A stretch of 41,084 bases of DNA, taken from the NCBI RefSeq assembly GCF_946480305.1, contig NZ_CAMLJQ010000038.1, positions 1-41,084 of the forward strand. The letters run 5' to 3'. Under the pieces are notes generated by a model. The model made no database searches. It was not told where the DNA came from and saw nothing but the letters and a program-made list of their open reading frames with translations. This stretch comes from an uncultured Caldimonas sp. (GTDB lineage: Bacteria > Pseudomonadota > Gammaproteobacteria > Burkholderiales > Burkholderiaceae). This document shows positions 8,064 to 16,807 of this stretch, in pieces; within the stretch, counting starts at the first letter, position 1, and every line of letters starts with the position of its first letter. Both the position numbers and the translations under genes were made by a program.

Positions 8064-9872
8064 ATGCTCCAGATCCGAGTCGTGAGCGTAGCGGGGCAAG
8101 CGCCCGCAACACCGATCGTCGCCCAGTTCGGGCCGGCGGGCGGCACCATCGGCCGTAACGAAGGCAACACGCTCGTGCTGCCCGACGAGGCCAAGACCAT
8201 TTCGCGCCAGCATGCGGTGATCCAGATGCAGGGGCAGCGCTACGTCCTGATGGACAAGGGCGCCAATCCGACCATCCGCAACCGGGCGCCCGTGGGGGCA
8301 GGGCAGGTGGTCATCCTGGCTGCCGGAGATGAACTGCGCATCGGCCCCTACGTGCTGACGGTGGAGTTGCCCGCGTCTGCCGCCTTCGACCCCAACAGCA
8401 CGCGGGTCGGCGCACCACCTGTTGCGGCCGCACCTCCACCGGCCCCGGCCTTCGATCCGTTCGCGTTGCCGCCAGCACCCGCTGCAACGGCACCAGCACC
8501 CGCGGCCACACCCAACGACCCGTTTGCAGACCTCTTCGGCGGCTCCCCATCGACCCCTTCCGGCAGCACGTCGGCTGACCCGTTCGCGGGACTAGGGGCG
8601 CCGGTCCCTCCGGCACCCGCCGCGACGCCTTCGGCGGCCATCCCGGACGACTTCGATCCCTTTGCGAGTCTGGCCAAGCCGGCGTCGCCGGTGCCGGCCC
8701 CCGCACCCGCCTTCAACCCGCTCGCGTCGGCTGCCCGGCGGGTGCCGCCGCCGATCTCTTTCGACCCGAAGGCCGGGCACGACGACCTGATCTCGCCATC
8801 GGGCGAGAAGTCGGCCTCCATCGACGAGCTGTTCGGGCTCGGCAACGCACCGGCCAACCCGCTCGACGTGCTCGGTGCGGTGGAACCCACGCAACCCGGC
8901 AGTTCGCAACCGGTCGACGACCCGCTGGCATTGTTCGGCGGGCCACCGGCCGCTCAGGGGGTCGGGCCGGCGCAGGCTGACCATACGCCCGCCGAAAAGG
9001 CAGTCTTCTCGTTGCCGGAGGCCGGCGCTCCGTCAGCTCAGCCCCCGAGCCCCGCGCCGTTGCCACGCGTGGCGGCGCAGCCCGCACCCGCTCCGGCACG
9101 GGGCGTGAGCGCCGAACAGATCGACGACCTGCTCGCCTCGGTGGGCCCGATCGACCAGAACAAGCTGTCCACCGGGCAGTTCAAGGCTGCCAAGCCCGCT
9201 CACGTGGCACCCACGCCGCCTGCGCCGGCCCAGGCGGCTGCGACGGCAGCCCCGGCCGATGCCGCATCGGTCGACGCATTGATGGCCGCCTTCTGCGAGG
9301 GGCTGGGCAGCCCCTTGAACCTGCCCGACGGCGTGACCGAGCAGTTCATGTACCGCATGGGCGGCCTCGTGCGCGAGGCGGTGCAGGGCACGGTCGACCT
9401 GCTCAATGCACGCGCCGTGACCAAGCGCGAGGTGAAGGCGAGCGCGACCATGATCATGGAGCGCAACAACAACCCGCTGAAGTTCTCCCCCGATGCGAAG
9501 ACGGCCATGCTGTACCTCGTCTCGGGCCGGCTGAACCCGGCGTTCATGCCGCCCATCACCGCGATGCGCGATGCCTACTACGATCTGCGCTCGCACCAGT
9601 TCGGCTTCATGGCCGGGACCAAGGCCGCGCTCGAAGGCGTGCTCGAGCGCTTCGAGCCGCAGCGTCTCGAGGGGCGGCTCGCAGGCAAGGGCCTGGTCGA
9701 ATCGATCATCCCCGCCGCACGCAAGGCGCGGCTGTGGGATCTGTTCAACGAGCTCTACAAGGAAATCGCCCGCGAGGCGGAAGACGACTTCCATGCGCTG
9801 TTCGGTCAGGCCTTCCTGAAGGCCTACGAAGAACACGTCGAAGCCTTGCGGCAGGACATGCCGGAAGAGTGA
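8064..9872 (+). CDS. tagH: T6SS FHA-domain protein (TagH/ImpI type)
   Basis: This 602-residue protein has an FHA phosphothreonine-binding domain at residues about 20-105 (GRNEGNTLVL, SRQHAVIQ). A long Pro/Ala linker (about 110-400) follows, then a C-terminal domain of about 190 residues typical of T6SS FHA proteins (MYRMGGLVREAVQGTVDLL, ERNNNPLKFSPDAKTAM). In studied systems such proteins read the threonine phosphorylation that controls T6SS firing. The linker holds a repeated DP[F/L]xxL motif (see findings). The stop overlaps the next start (TGATG at 9870-9874), coupling it to a PP2C phosphatase. The matching PpkA kinase is not in the window. Confidence 0.9.
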   Translation: MLQIRVVSVAGQAPATPIVAQFGPAGGTIGRNEGNTLVLPDEAKTISRQHAVIQMQGQRYVLMDKGANPTIRNRAPVGAGQVVILAAGDELRIGPYVLTVELPASAAFDPNSTRVGAPPVAAAPPPAPAFDPFALPPAPAATAPAPAATPNDPFADLFGGSPSTPSGSTSADPFAGLGAPVPPAPAATPSAAIPDDFDPFASLAKPASPVPAPAPAFNPLASAARRVPPPISFDPKAGHDDLISPSGEKSASIDELFGLGNAPANPLDVLGAVEPTQPGSSQPVDDPLALFGGPPAAQGVGPAQADHTPAEKAVFSLPEAGAPSAQPPSPAPLPRVAAQPAPAPARGVSAEQIDDLLASVGPIDQNKLSTGQFKAAKPAHVAPTPPAPAQAAATAAPADAASVDALMAAFCEGLGSPLNLPDGVTEQFMYRMGGLVREAVQGTVDLLNARAVTKREVKASATMIMERNNNPLKFSPDAKTAMLYLVSGRLNPAFMPPITAMRDAYYDLRSHQFGFMAGTKAALEGVLERFEPQRLEGRLAGKGLVESIIPAARKARLWDLFNELYKEIAREAEDDFHALFGQAFLKAYEEHVEALRQDMPEE

Positions 9873-10690
9873 TGCTGGCACTGACCGCACACCTGCTGCA
9901 CAACCAGGGAGGTCGCTCCTACCAGGAGGACGCCTACGGTTATCGCGTGATGCAGGACATCGCCTGCTTCGTCGTCGCTGACGGGGCCGGGGGGCACGGT
10001 GGCGGAGACCTCGCCTCCAAGCTCGCCGTGCGGGCGATACTCGAGCAGCATGCGATCCAGCCGTCGTGCTCGATGGAAGCCGCGGCGGCATTGATGCAGC
10101 ATGCGCAGCAGGTGGTCATCGCCGGGCAGCGGAAGTTCACCCAGTTCCCCGACATGCGATCCACGGTCGTGATGGCCCTGGTCGACCTGCTGTCGGGCCA
10201 TGCGGTATTCGGCAACGTCGGCGACTCCCGGGGCTACTGGTTCCATCAGGCGACGCTGCAATTGCAGACGCGCGACCACAGCCTGGTGCAGCAGATGGTC
10301 GAGGCCGGGATGATCCAGCGCGAGCAGATGCGCACCCGCAAGGAGCGCAGCGTGCTGACCAGTTCGCTGGGCAGCCCCGGCGAGCTCGAGCCCTATGTCT
10401 ACGAGCTGGAGGCGCCGGCCTCCGGCGGCGACGTGCTGCTGCTGTGCACCGACGGCCTGTGGGAGTACGTGCAGGAAGAAGAGATGCAGGACGTGCTGCG
10501 CCTGAACCAGGATGGCGACCGCTACCTCGCCTACTTCGAGCACTGGGTGCAGCAGCGCGCACCGAAGAACTGCGACAACTTCACCGGCCTGATGGCGGTC
10601 TTCGGCTCAGGCCTTGCCCAATCGGACAGCACCTTGGACCCCGAGACCACCGTGATCGCGCGGCTGGACCAACTGGGTGGCAGCGCGTGA
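9872..10690 (+). CDS. pppA: PP2C-type serine/threonine phosphatase
   Basis: This 272-residue protein has the PP2C metal-binding and catalytic motifs: QEDAYGY near the N-terminus, VVADGAGGHGGGD, FGNVGDSRGYW, LCTDGLWEYV and NCDNFTGLM. It would remove phosphate from threonine residues. In T6SS loci PppA opposes the kinase PpkA and keeps the FHA protein unphosphorylated. The start at 9872 shares a base with the FHA stop, and reading frame upstream of this ATG is only antisense-like shadow. The symbol rests on the FHA-PP2C pairing rather than on close sequence identity. Confidence 0.88.
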   Translation: MLALTAHLLHNQGGRSYQEDAYGYRVMQDIACFVVADGAGGHGGGDLASKLAVRAILEQHAIQPSCSMEAAAALMQHAQQVVIAGQRKFTQFPDMRSTVVMALVDLLSGHAVFGNVGDSRGYWFHQATLQLQTRDHSLVQQMVEAGMIQREQMRTRKERSVLTSSLGSPGELEPYVYELEAPASGGDVLLLCTDGLWEYVQEEEMQDVLRLNQDGDRYLAYFEHWVQQRAPKNCDNFTGLMAVFGSGLAQSDSTLDPETTVIARLDQLGGSA

Positions 10691-10733
10691 GCCAGCCGCT
10701 GCGACCGATCTCGAATACCTCAGGAGAGACGAC

Positions 10734-11669
10734 ATGAGAACACCCCCTCCGTTCCTTCGCCGCACGGTTGCTGCTGCGACGCTGGCTGCCGTCATGGCCG
10801 CCTGTGGCGACAAGACACCCGAGGCACCCGCAACGCAACAGGTGCCTGCCGAGTCGACTGCACCCGCCGGCAATGCCGTGCTGTTCGAAGCCAACCAGAC
10901 GATTGCGGTCACGGGCCCCGAGTTCATCAACTGGCGTGACCAGATGATCGCGCAGGGTGGCGAAGGCAAGGTGCTCGAAGTGACCGGCCGTGCCTACGCC
11001 AACGAAAAGAGCGACACGGGCGAAGACCTCGGGCAGGCGCGCGCGGAGGCCGCGAGCATCCTGTTCATGGAAAAGCTCGATCCCGAGCGCATCGTGCTCA
11101 AGTCGGCACCGGCGACGGGCGATGCGCCTGCCGGCCGCTTCGAAGCCGTGAGCTTCCAGTGGGTCGAGGCCCCGGCGGCCATGGCTGCTGCGTCGGCCCC
11201 GGCAGGCGAAGCCGGCGCCACCACCACCGTGGCCGCGGCACCTGCTCCCGCGCCCGCGCCACAGCCGGCACCGACCGCGGCCCCCGCACCGACGCCCGCT
11301 CCCGCTGAAGCGCCTGCCGCGGCCCCGGCGGCCGTCGAGTCCGTCCGTTCGCTGGTTCTGTACTTCAACACCGGCAGCAGCCAGCCGCGCCTGAGCGCTG
11401 CCGAGCGCAAGCAACTGCAGGCGCTGGTGGCGACCGCCGGCACGGGCAACATCTCCGTCACCGGCCATGCCGACAATGTGGGCGTGGCCGAGCGCAACCA
11501 GTCGCTGAGTGCGGCACGGGCCGAATCGGTGAAGCGGTTGCTCGTGAGCCTGGGCGCGAAGGCCGACGCGGTGCAAGCCGGTGGAGAAGGCGACCGCAAG
11601 CCTGCGGGAAGCAACGACGACGCCGAGGGCCGCGCAAAGAACCGGCGCGTCGAGATTGCCGTGATGTAA
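10734..11669 (+). CDS. OmpA-like peptidoglycan-binding lipoprotein
   Basis: This 311-residue protein starts with a lipoprotein signal (hydrophobic stretch, then VMAACGDK with Cys about residue 22). A Pro/Ala linker lies around residues 165-200. The C-terminal OmpA domain has LVLYFNTGSSQP, ISVTGHADNVG and NQSLSAARAESV, which anchors to peptidoglycan, probably from the outer or inner membrane. The earlier region (residues about 60-125) looks like a degenerate second OmpA unit (LEVTGRAYANE, EDLGQARAEAA). The start is chosen at the ATG preceded by AGGAGAGAC. It follows the phosphatase by 43 bp, so it may provide cell-wall anchoring for the T6SS, as TagL-like proteins do. That role is inferred. 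Confidence 0.85.
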   Translation: MRTPPPFLRRTVAAATLAAVMAACGDKTPEAPATQQVPAESTAPAGNAVLFEANQTIAVTGPEFINWRDQMIAQGGEGKVLEVTGRAYANEKSDTGEDLGQARAEAASILFMEKLDPERIVLKSAPATGDAPAGRFEAVSFQWVEAPAAMAAASAPAGEAGATTTVAAAPAPAPAPQPAPTAAPAPTPAPAEAPAAAPAAVESVRSLVLYFNTGSSQPRLSAAERKQLQALVATAGTGNISVTGHADNVGVAERNQSLSAARAESVKRLLVSLGAKADAVQAGGEGDRKPAGSNDDAEGRAKNRRVEIAVM

Positions 11670-11679
11670 GCGGCTGACC

Positions 11680-11708
11680 CGACCGGCTGCTGCAAGGCCG
11701 GCCGGTCG
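11680..11708. terminator. Hairpin between convergent genes
   Basis: CGACCGGC (11680-11687) pairs with GCCGGTCG (11701-11708). It lies between the OmpA-like gene and the convergent sensor kinase gene. There is no T-tract, so intrinsic termination is uncertain. Confidence 0.35.
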
Positions 11709-11718
11709 CCCAGCCCGC

Positions 11719-14010
11719 TCAATCGGTGGGCCGGAACTTCTGGATCAGCACGCGGCACTCGATGCCCTGCGGCACGAGTTCCTTCCACTCCACGTCGCCG
11801 CCCAGCTGCTTGACCCGCTTGCGGATGCCTCCGAGACCCAGCCCGTGCGACCACGAGGCCGGGTCGCGGCCGATGCCGTTGTCGCGCACGACCAGCTCGA
11901 ATCGGTCCTGTTGCAGCGTGATGCTCACATCGACACGGGTCGCGCGCGAGTGCGCAATCGCGTTGCTGGCCAGTTCGCGCAGCACGCGCGTCAGCGCCGA
12001 CCACTGCACCACGCCGATCTGCACATTGCGATCGAAGCTGGCATTCCAGTTCAGCTCGCACTCGGCCATGTTGAGCCGGTGCACCAGGTCGGTCTTCCAT
12101 TCGGCGGCAGCGTCGGCCAGGTGATGGTTCTGCGCGGCCAGCCCGCGTGTCAGCGTCTTCAGGTCCTGCAGCGTGTGGCGCACATAGTCTTCCATCTCGG
12201 GGGACGGCGACTTGTACATCAGCGTCAGCAGGCGTGCGCCGATGTCGTCGTGCAGGTCTTGCGCAATGCGCGTACGTTCTTCGGAGCGACCTTGTTCCAC
12301 CGCCTTGTCAAAGGCCACGGCGCGCCGCAACTGCTCGAAGATGCGGTCGGTCAGCCGGGCGTCCTCGGCAGTGAATACCTTGCGGCCCCGGTGCGCGAAG
12401 CGGATCACGATCGACCCCATGGTGGGCGCCGACGGGTGCGGGTTCACCATGTTGGGGATGGGCACCACGAGCGTGGACCCGTCGGTGACGACGCGCGAGC
12501 TGGCGGTGAGCTTGTCGACGACGTGGATCTCGAGCGGTTCGAACAGCTCGCGCAGCAGGCGTGTCAGCAGCGGTGCCGTCCGCTCGGGTCGTGCTTCCAC
12601 CTCGCGTGCAATCTTGTAGAGCTGCTCGAACATGCGCTCGGTGGTCACGACGCTGCTGCCCATCAGCCGGTCCAGCAGCCATTGCCTGGCGCCGACGTAC
12701 AAGCCGAGCGAGACGAAGAGCGCCAGCGTGACCGAGGTGACTTGCCCCAGCGAGAACGCAGCCACGAACAGCAGGTCGAGCGAGGTGGCGACCGTCGTGA
12801 TGGCGGCCAGCAGCGAGAACTCGCGCATCACCTGCTGCGACTTCGACAGGAACGGGATCAGCAGCAACAGCGACGCGAAGAACACGTACCAGATCATCGA
12901 GCCGATGATGGAGATGTTCTGCTGGATGCCTGGCTGCCCATCTGCGACCGCGACCGCCACGCTGAGCAGCACCCAGGTCGCGACCGCGATGACACCGAAG
13001 CGCCGCAGCACCAGGGCGAACGGGTTGGGTTCGATGCGGTGCGACCAGGTGAGCACGGCGATGGACGATGCGCCGAGCAGTGCGCCGACCACCTGCACCC
13101 ACCACCATACGCCCGGCAACCAGTCAGCCGCTGCCAAGACGATGAGGGCGGTCACCGTGGTCCAGACAGCGGCGACGGCCCACCTCGCATGAGGTACCTC
13201 GCGCGGGTAGACCGCGGTGGCGTGGACGATGGCGGCCCCGGTGACGAGGTCGAAGGCGAGGCGGCAGTAGAGGTCCCAGCTGACCAGGCTGGAGGGCCAG
13301 ACGAGGTCGAGCGTGGACTCGACGGCAATGAACACGAGGTTGCCGGCCTGGCACAGTGCCATCGCGGCATACACCCCGTTGCGGCGGCCGGGGCGAGACA
13401 GCACGACCGCCATGGCGACGCCATACACCACCAGCGCCAGCCCGCACAGCAGCCAGAACAGCAGCCCCAGCCCGATGAAACCGCGCGGACGGGGCTGCAG
13501 TTCGAGCATCGTGCCGTCGGTGAAGTGCAGATGCAGCGCCTTTTCGTCCAGCAGGCGAGACAGCTGCCTCTGCGTGGCGATGTAGCGCTTCGCGTCGGCG
13601 TCGTCGATCACCCAGCGTGCGGAGCGTTGCAGCGTGAGCGCGTCCACCGTCACCATCGGTTGGTCTTCGACAGACAAGCCTGCCAGCGTCTTGCCTTGGG
13701 CCGACTTCAGCAGCGTGTCGTGGGCGAGGTGCAGCTCGACCTGACCATTGCCGGTGGTGCGCCAGGTGGCCCCGATGTGGGGTTGGTACGCCAGCCAGTA
13801 CGCCAGCGCGAAGATGCCGAGGCAGCCCAGCAACGCGGTTGCGACGAGCAGCCTCAGGCGCCACCCCAGCCACCGGCTGGGCGCCTCGCGGCGCCCCAGG
13901 CTGCGATCAAAGGCATTCCACTGCCCGGTGCTGAGCAGCGCGTCGGCGCCCGGCAGCGCGGGGGTGCCGGAGTCAGGGGGCAGGGTGGAAGGGGAGGTCA
14001 TCGAAGCCAT
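11719..14010 (-). CDS. Multi-membrane-segment sensor histidine kinase, NarL type
   Basis: This 763-residue kinase has one membrane segment at about 47-72 and an extracytoplasmic region of about 100 residues. A block of about seven hydrophobic segments (roughly 176-430) and a cytoplasmic region without obvious PAS motifs follow. The HisKA_3 dimerisation helix carries phospho-acceptor His587 in RIAQDLHDDIGARLL. The ATP-binding domain is complete (ELASNAIAHS, VRDNGIGRD, GLGLGGIRKR). The layout resembles 7TM-receptor-like kinases that sense a ligand outside the membrane. It lies 56 bp downstream of a LuxR-type regulator gene, its likely partner. The start is tentative, since no clear ribosome-binding site precedes either early ATG. 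The signal is unknown. Confidence 0.88.
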   Translation of the reverse strand: MASMTSPSTLPPDSGTPALPGADALLSTGQWNAFDRSLGRREAPSRWLGWRLRLLVATALLGCLGIFALAYWLAYQPHIGATWRTTGNGQVELHLAHDTLLKSAQGKTLAGLSVEDQPMVTVDALTLQRSARWVIDDADAKRYIATQRQLSRLLDEKALHLHFTDGTMLELQPRPRGFIGLGLLFWLLCGLALVVYGVAMAVVLSRPGRRNGVYAAMALCQAGNLVFIAVESTLDLVWPSSLVSWDLYCRLAFDLVTGAAIVHATAVYPREVPHARWAVAAVWTTVTALIVLAAADWLPGVWWWVQVVGALLGASSIAVLTWSHRIEPNPFALVLRRFGVIAVATWVLLSVAVAVADGQPGIQQNISIIGSMIWYVFFASLLLLIPFLSKSQQVMREFSLLAAITTVATSLDLLFVAAFSLGQVTSVTLALFVSLGLYVGARQWLLDRLMGSSVVTTERMFEQLYKIAREVEARPERTAPLLTRLLRELFEPLEIHVVDKLTASSRVVTDGSTLVVPIPNMVNPHPSAPTMGSIVIRFAHRGRKVFTAEDARLTDRIFEQLRRAVAFDKAVEQGRSEERTRIAQDLHDDIGARLLTLMYKSPSPEMEDYVRHTLQDLKTLTRGLAAQNHHLADAAAEWKTDLVHRLNMAECELNWNASFDRNVQIGVVQWSALTRVLRELASNAIAHSRATRVDVSITLQQDRFELVVRDNGIGRDPASWSHGLGLGGIRKRVKQLGGDVEWKELVPQGIECRVLIQKFRPTD

Positions 14011-14066
14011 CCAGCGACAGCGAGGCCGGCGGGCAGGTGCGGCAGCTTCTCAGGCCCGCCGTGCCG

Positions 14067-14819
14067 TCAGACGAGGCCCTGCTTGCTGGCGAGCACCGCC
14101 GCTTCGGCCCGGCTGGACACGTTGAGCTTCTTGTAGATGGATTTGATGTGGTCGTTGACGGTGAACCACTTGATACCCATCAGGCTGGCGATCTCCTTGA
14201 TCGTGAACCCCTTGCTCAGATAAGTGAGCACCTCGTTCTCGCGCGGGGTCAGCCTTTCGTAGTCGAGCTTGTCGGCCGGATCCATCGGGATGGGCGGATG
14301 CGCGGGTTGCGCGGGCGCAGCCTCCTGGGCGTTGAAGCCCGAATCGCTGTATCGCGTTCCGCCGTAGTCGCCGTGGCGGAAGTGCGTCAGCAGACGGCGC
14401 GCAATCGCGGGCGACAGTGGCGGCTGGCCGCGCACGATCTTCTGCAACTCCTCGACCAGCACCTCGAAGCGGTCTTCCTTCAGCAGGTAGCCGTCCGCGC
14501 CGCACTGCAGCGCAGGGAACAGATGGTCATCGTCCGAATACAGCGTGGTGATGACCTTGGTCGCGGGATATTGCGTCAACTGCGCCAGCAGTTCGAGGCC
14601 GTTGCCGTCCGGCAGCTCCAGGTCGAGCAGCATCAGCTTGAAGGGATCGGGCCCGGGCGCCAGGGGGCGGCCCGGCTGCAGCCCGATGTGCCGGCGCGCT
14701 GTCTCCAGGTCACCGGCCTCCGTGATCGCGATGGCATCGCTGAAGCTGTCTCGCACCACGCGGCACAGGAATGCCCGAGCCACCGGATTGTCTTCAACGA
14801 TCAGTACCTTGACGGCCAT
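14067..14819 (-). CDS. Response regulator, receiver plus LuxR/NarL helix-turn-helix
   Basis: This 250-residue protein has a receiver domain beginning VKVLIVEDN (acidic pocket near residues 9-10), with probable phospho-acceptor Asp66 in LMLLDLELPDG and Lys114 in YLLKED. A spacer of about 60 residues leads to a C-terminal LuxR-type DNA-binding domain (LTPRENEVLTYLSKGFTIKE, WFTVNDHIKSIYKKLNVSSR). I start it at ATG 14819. An upstream TTG at 14846 would add nine residues. The order regulator-then-kinase on the minus strand suggests one transcript. Targets are unknown. The neighbouring T6SS accessory genes, which converge with the kinase gene, are an obvious candidate set. Confidence 0.9.
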   Translation of the reverse strand: MAVKVLIVEDNPVARAFLCRVVRDSFSDAIAITEAGDLETARRHIGLQPGRPLAPGPDPFKLMLLDLELPDGNGLELLAQLTQYPATKVITTLYSDDDHLFPALQCGADGYLLKEDRFEVLVEELQKIVRGQPPLSPAIARRLLTHFRHGDYGGTRYSDSGFNAQEAAPAQPAHPPIPMDPADKLDYERLTPRENEVLTYLSKGFTIKEIASLMGIKWFTVNDHIKSIYKKLNVSSRAEAAVLASKQGLV

Positions 14820-14870
14820 GGTGTGTGCGCGCTTGTCTGGAGTCAACGAAGGGCCAGCCCCGAAACGACT

Positions 14871-14891
14871 CCGCCCCCGTCAGGGGGGCGG
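14871..14891. terminator. GC-rich hairpin between oxidoreductase and regulator genes
   Basis: CCGCCCCC (14871-14878) and GGGGGGCGG (14883-14891) pair around a GTCA loop. A second, weaker GCGGC/GCCGC pair follows to about 14910. There is no T-tract on either strand. It could end the oxidoreductase transcript or be a dispersed intergenic GC repeat. Confidence 0.35.
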
Positions 14892-14988
14892 CGGCGCACT
14901 CTGCTGCCGCGGGGGGCTCTTGATTCGCGCAATGGTAGCGCAGCCTCCCGGGGCTCCGGCGCCGGCGTCACATCTTTGAGGGACCGCT

Positions 14989-15963
14989 TCAGTTCGTCAG
15001 CACCACCTTGCCGCGCACCTGCCGCGCTGCCATCAGCTCGAAGGCGCGCTGAAGCTCGGCCATCGGCAACTGGTGCTCGATCAGCGGCTTGATCTTGCCC
15101 TGCGCGTACCACGCGGCCAGCTGGCCCAATGCGGCCGCGTTTTTCTTCGGCTCGCGCCGGGCAAACTCGCCCCAGAACACGCCCACCAGCGACGCCCCTT
15201 TGAGCAGGGGCAGGTTGAGAGGCAGCGCAGGGATGCTGCCCTGCGCAAAGCCGATCACAAGATAACGGCCGCGCCAGGCGATGGACCGGAACACCGGCTC
15301 GGCCAGATCGCCGCCGACCGGGTCGTACACCACGTCAGGGCCTTTGCCGTCGGTCAGGGCCTTGAGTTCGTCGCGGATGTTGCCGGTGCCGTAGTTGATC
15401 GTCGCGTCTGCGCCGAGCGACTTGCACAGCGCACACTTGTCGTCAGTCGAGGCGGCGGCGATGACGCGCGCGCCGGCGGCTTTGGCAATCTGGATGGCGG
15501 CAGTGCCGACGCCTCCCGCGGCGCCCAGCACCAGCACGGTCTCGCCGGGCTGTAGCTGCGCGCGGTCGATCAAACCATGGTGGGTGGTCCCATAGGTGCA
15601 CAGGAATGCGGCAGCGTCAGGAAAGGAAAAGCCGGCTGGCAGCGGCATCACCACCGCGGCGGGAACAGCCGCGTGCGTGCCGAAGCCGCCGAGCCCCGCG
15701 AACGCCGCTACCGGGTCGCCCCGCTTCAGATGCGTGACGCCTTCGCCCACCGCCTCCACGACGCCGGCAAATTCGGCGCCGGGCACGAATGGCAGTGGCG
15801 GCTTCATCTGGTATTTGTTCTGGACGATCAGCAGATCGGGGAAGTTGAGGCTCGCGGCCCTGATGCTCACGAGCACCTCGCCGGCCTTCGGCTCAGGTGT
15901 GGGAAGCTCCTTCCACGTCAGCGCTTCCGGGCCGATCGGGTTGTCGCAAATCCAGGCGTGCAT
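14989..15963 (-). CDS. NADPH:quinone oxidoreductase-like MDR protein
   Basis: This 324-residue protein is a zinc-free medium-chain dehydrogenase/reductase of the quinone oxidoreductase type. It has an N-terminal GroES-like domain (LNFPDLLIVQNKYQMKPPLP, PGAEFAGVVEAVGEG) and a Rossmann domain with the nucleotide motif LGAAGGVGTAAIQIAK. Catalytic and structural zinc ligands of alcohol dehydrogenases are absent. It probably reduces quinones or enone-type substrates with NADPH; the substrate cannot be read. The start at 15963 follows GAGGAGACGAAC. It is divergent from surE with an 85-bp gap containing a dyad. Confidence 0.88.
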   Translation of the reverse strand: MHAWICDNPIGPEALTWKELPTPEPKAGEVLVSIRAASLNFPDLLIVQNKYQMKPPLPFVPGAEFAGVVEAVGEGVTHLKRGDPVAAFAGLGGFGTHAAVPAAVVMPLPAGFSFPDAAAFLCTYGTTHHGLIDRAQLQPGETVLVLGAAGGVGTAAIQIAKAAGARVIAAASTDDKCALCKSLGADATINYGTGNIRDELKALTDGKGPDVVYDPVGGDLAEPVFRSIAWRGRYLVIGFAQGSIPALPLNLPLLKGASLVGVFWGEFARREPKKNAAALGQLAAWYAQGKIKPLIEHQLPMAELQRAFELMAARQVRGKVVLTN

Positions 15964-16014
15964 GTTCGTCTCCTCGGGTGTTGACCGATGATAGGCAGCC
16001 CCCTCGTTCGCGGA

Positions 16015-16030
16015 CGTCACCGAGGTGACG
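16015..16030. promoter_or_regulatory. Operator-like dyad between oxidoreductase and surE
   Basis: CGTCACC-GA-GGTGACG is a perfect 7-bp inverted repeat with a 2-bp centre. It lies where the -35 region of the surE promoter would be and between two divergent genes. The binding protein is unknown. Confidence 0.45.
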
Positions 16031-16036
16031 AGTCAA

Positions 16037-16042
16037 TACAAT
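16037..16042 (+). promoter_or_regulatory. surE -10 element close to the start codon
   Basis: TACAAT ends 6 bases before the surE ATG, and no Shine-Dalgarno sequence lies between them. Transcription starting about 7 bases after the -10 would begin at or next to the ATG, giving a leaderless mRNA. No good -35 is seen. Confidence 0.45.
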
Positions 16043-16048
16043 CGCGCC

Positions 16049-16807
16049 ATGCGCATTCTTGTTGCCAACGACGACGGCTATCTTGCCCCCGGGCTGCAGG
16101 CGCTGGTGGAGGCCTGCAAGGGGTTCGGCGAGATCGATGTCGTTGCGCCCGAGCAGAACGCCAGCGGCACCTCCAACTCGCTGACCTTGCACCGCCCGCT
16201 CAGTGCGTTTCGCGCACCGAGCGGTTTCACCTTTATCAACGGTACGCCGTCCGATTGCGTCCATGTGGCGTTGACCGGGCTGCTCGATCACCGGCCCGAC
16301 CTGGTCGTCTCCGGCATCAACAACGGCGCGAACATGGGCGAAGACACGCTGTATTCGGGCACCGTGGCCGCCGCGATGGAAGGCTACCTGTTCGGCATCC
16401 CGGCGATCGCGTTCTCGCTGGTCGACAAGGGGTGGGCCCATCTCGATGACGCCGCGGCGGTCGCCCACCGTGTCATCAAGCAGGTGCTTGCGAGACCCCC
16501 TTCACTCGGGCCTTACCTGCTCAACGTGAACATTCCGAACCTGCCGGAGTCGGAAATGCGTGGGACGCGGCTCACGCGCTTGGGCCGTCGCCATGCGAGC
16601 GCAGGGGTCATCCGGCAATACAACCCCCGCGGCGAGCCGATCTACTGGGTCGGCCCCGCTGGTGGGGCGAGGGAGGCCGGCGCCGGTACGGATTTCCACG
16701 CCACATCCGAAGGGTACGTGTCCATCACGCCTTTGCAGGTCGACCTGACCGACCACGCACGCATGCCTGCCTGGCAGGCCTGGCTGGACGAAGGAGCGGT
16801 GCGGTGA
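16049..16807 (+). CDS. surE: Survival protein SurE, 5'-nucleotidase
   Basis: This 252-residue protein is a metal-dependent phosphatase acting on nucleoside 5'- and 3'-monophosphates and short polyphosphate. The metal-binding residues are visible: Asp8-Asp9 in [12 protein letters not shown], Ser39 in NASGTSNS and Asn91 in [13 protein letters not shown]. The length is normal for the family. The ATG at 16049 starts the conserved [11 protein letters not shown] longer frame upstream lacks conservation. Its stop overlaps the pcm start (GTGA), the first junction in the classic surE-pcm-nlpD-rpoS stress and stationary-phase cluster. Confidence 0.97.
   Translation: MRILVANDDGYLAPGLQALVEACKGFGEIDVVAPEQNASGTSNSLTLHRPLSAFRAPSGFTFINGTPSDCVHVALTGLLDHRPDLVVSGINNGANMGEDTLYSGTVAAAMEGYLFGIPAIAFSLVDKGWAHLDDAAAVAHRVIKQVLARPPSLGPYLLNVNIPNLPESEMRGTRLTRLGRRHASAGVIRQYNPRGEPIYWVGPAGGAREAGAGTDFHATSEGYVSITPLQVDLTDHARMPAWQAWLDEGAVR

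Noticed and set aside
9734..9871. Longer PP2C phosphatase starting inside tagH
   Set aside because: The extra residues are a shifted reading of the conserved TagH C-terminus. The TGATG overlap gives a natural start.
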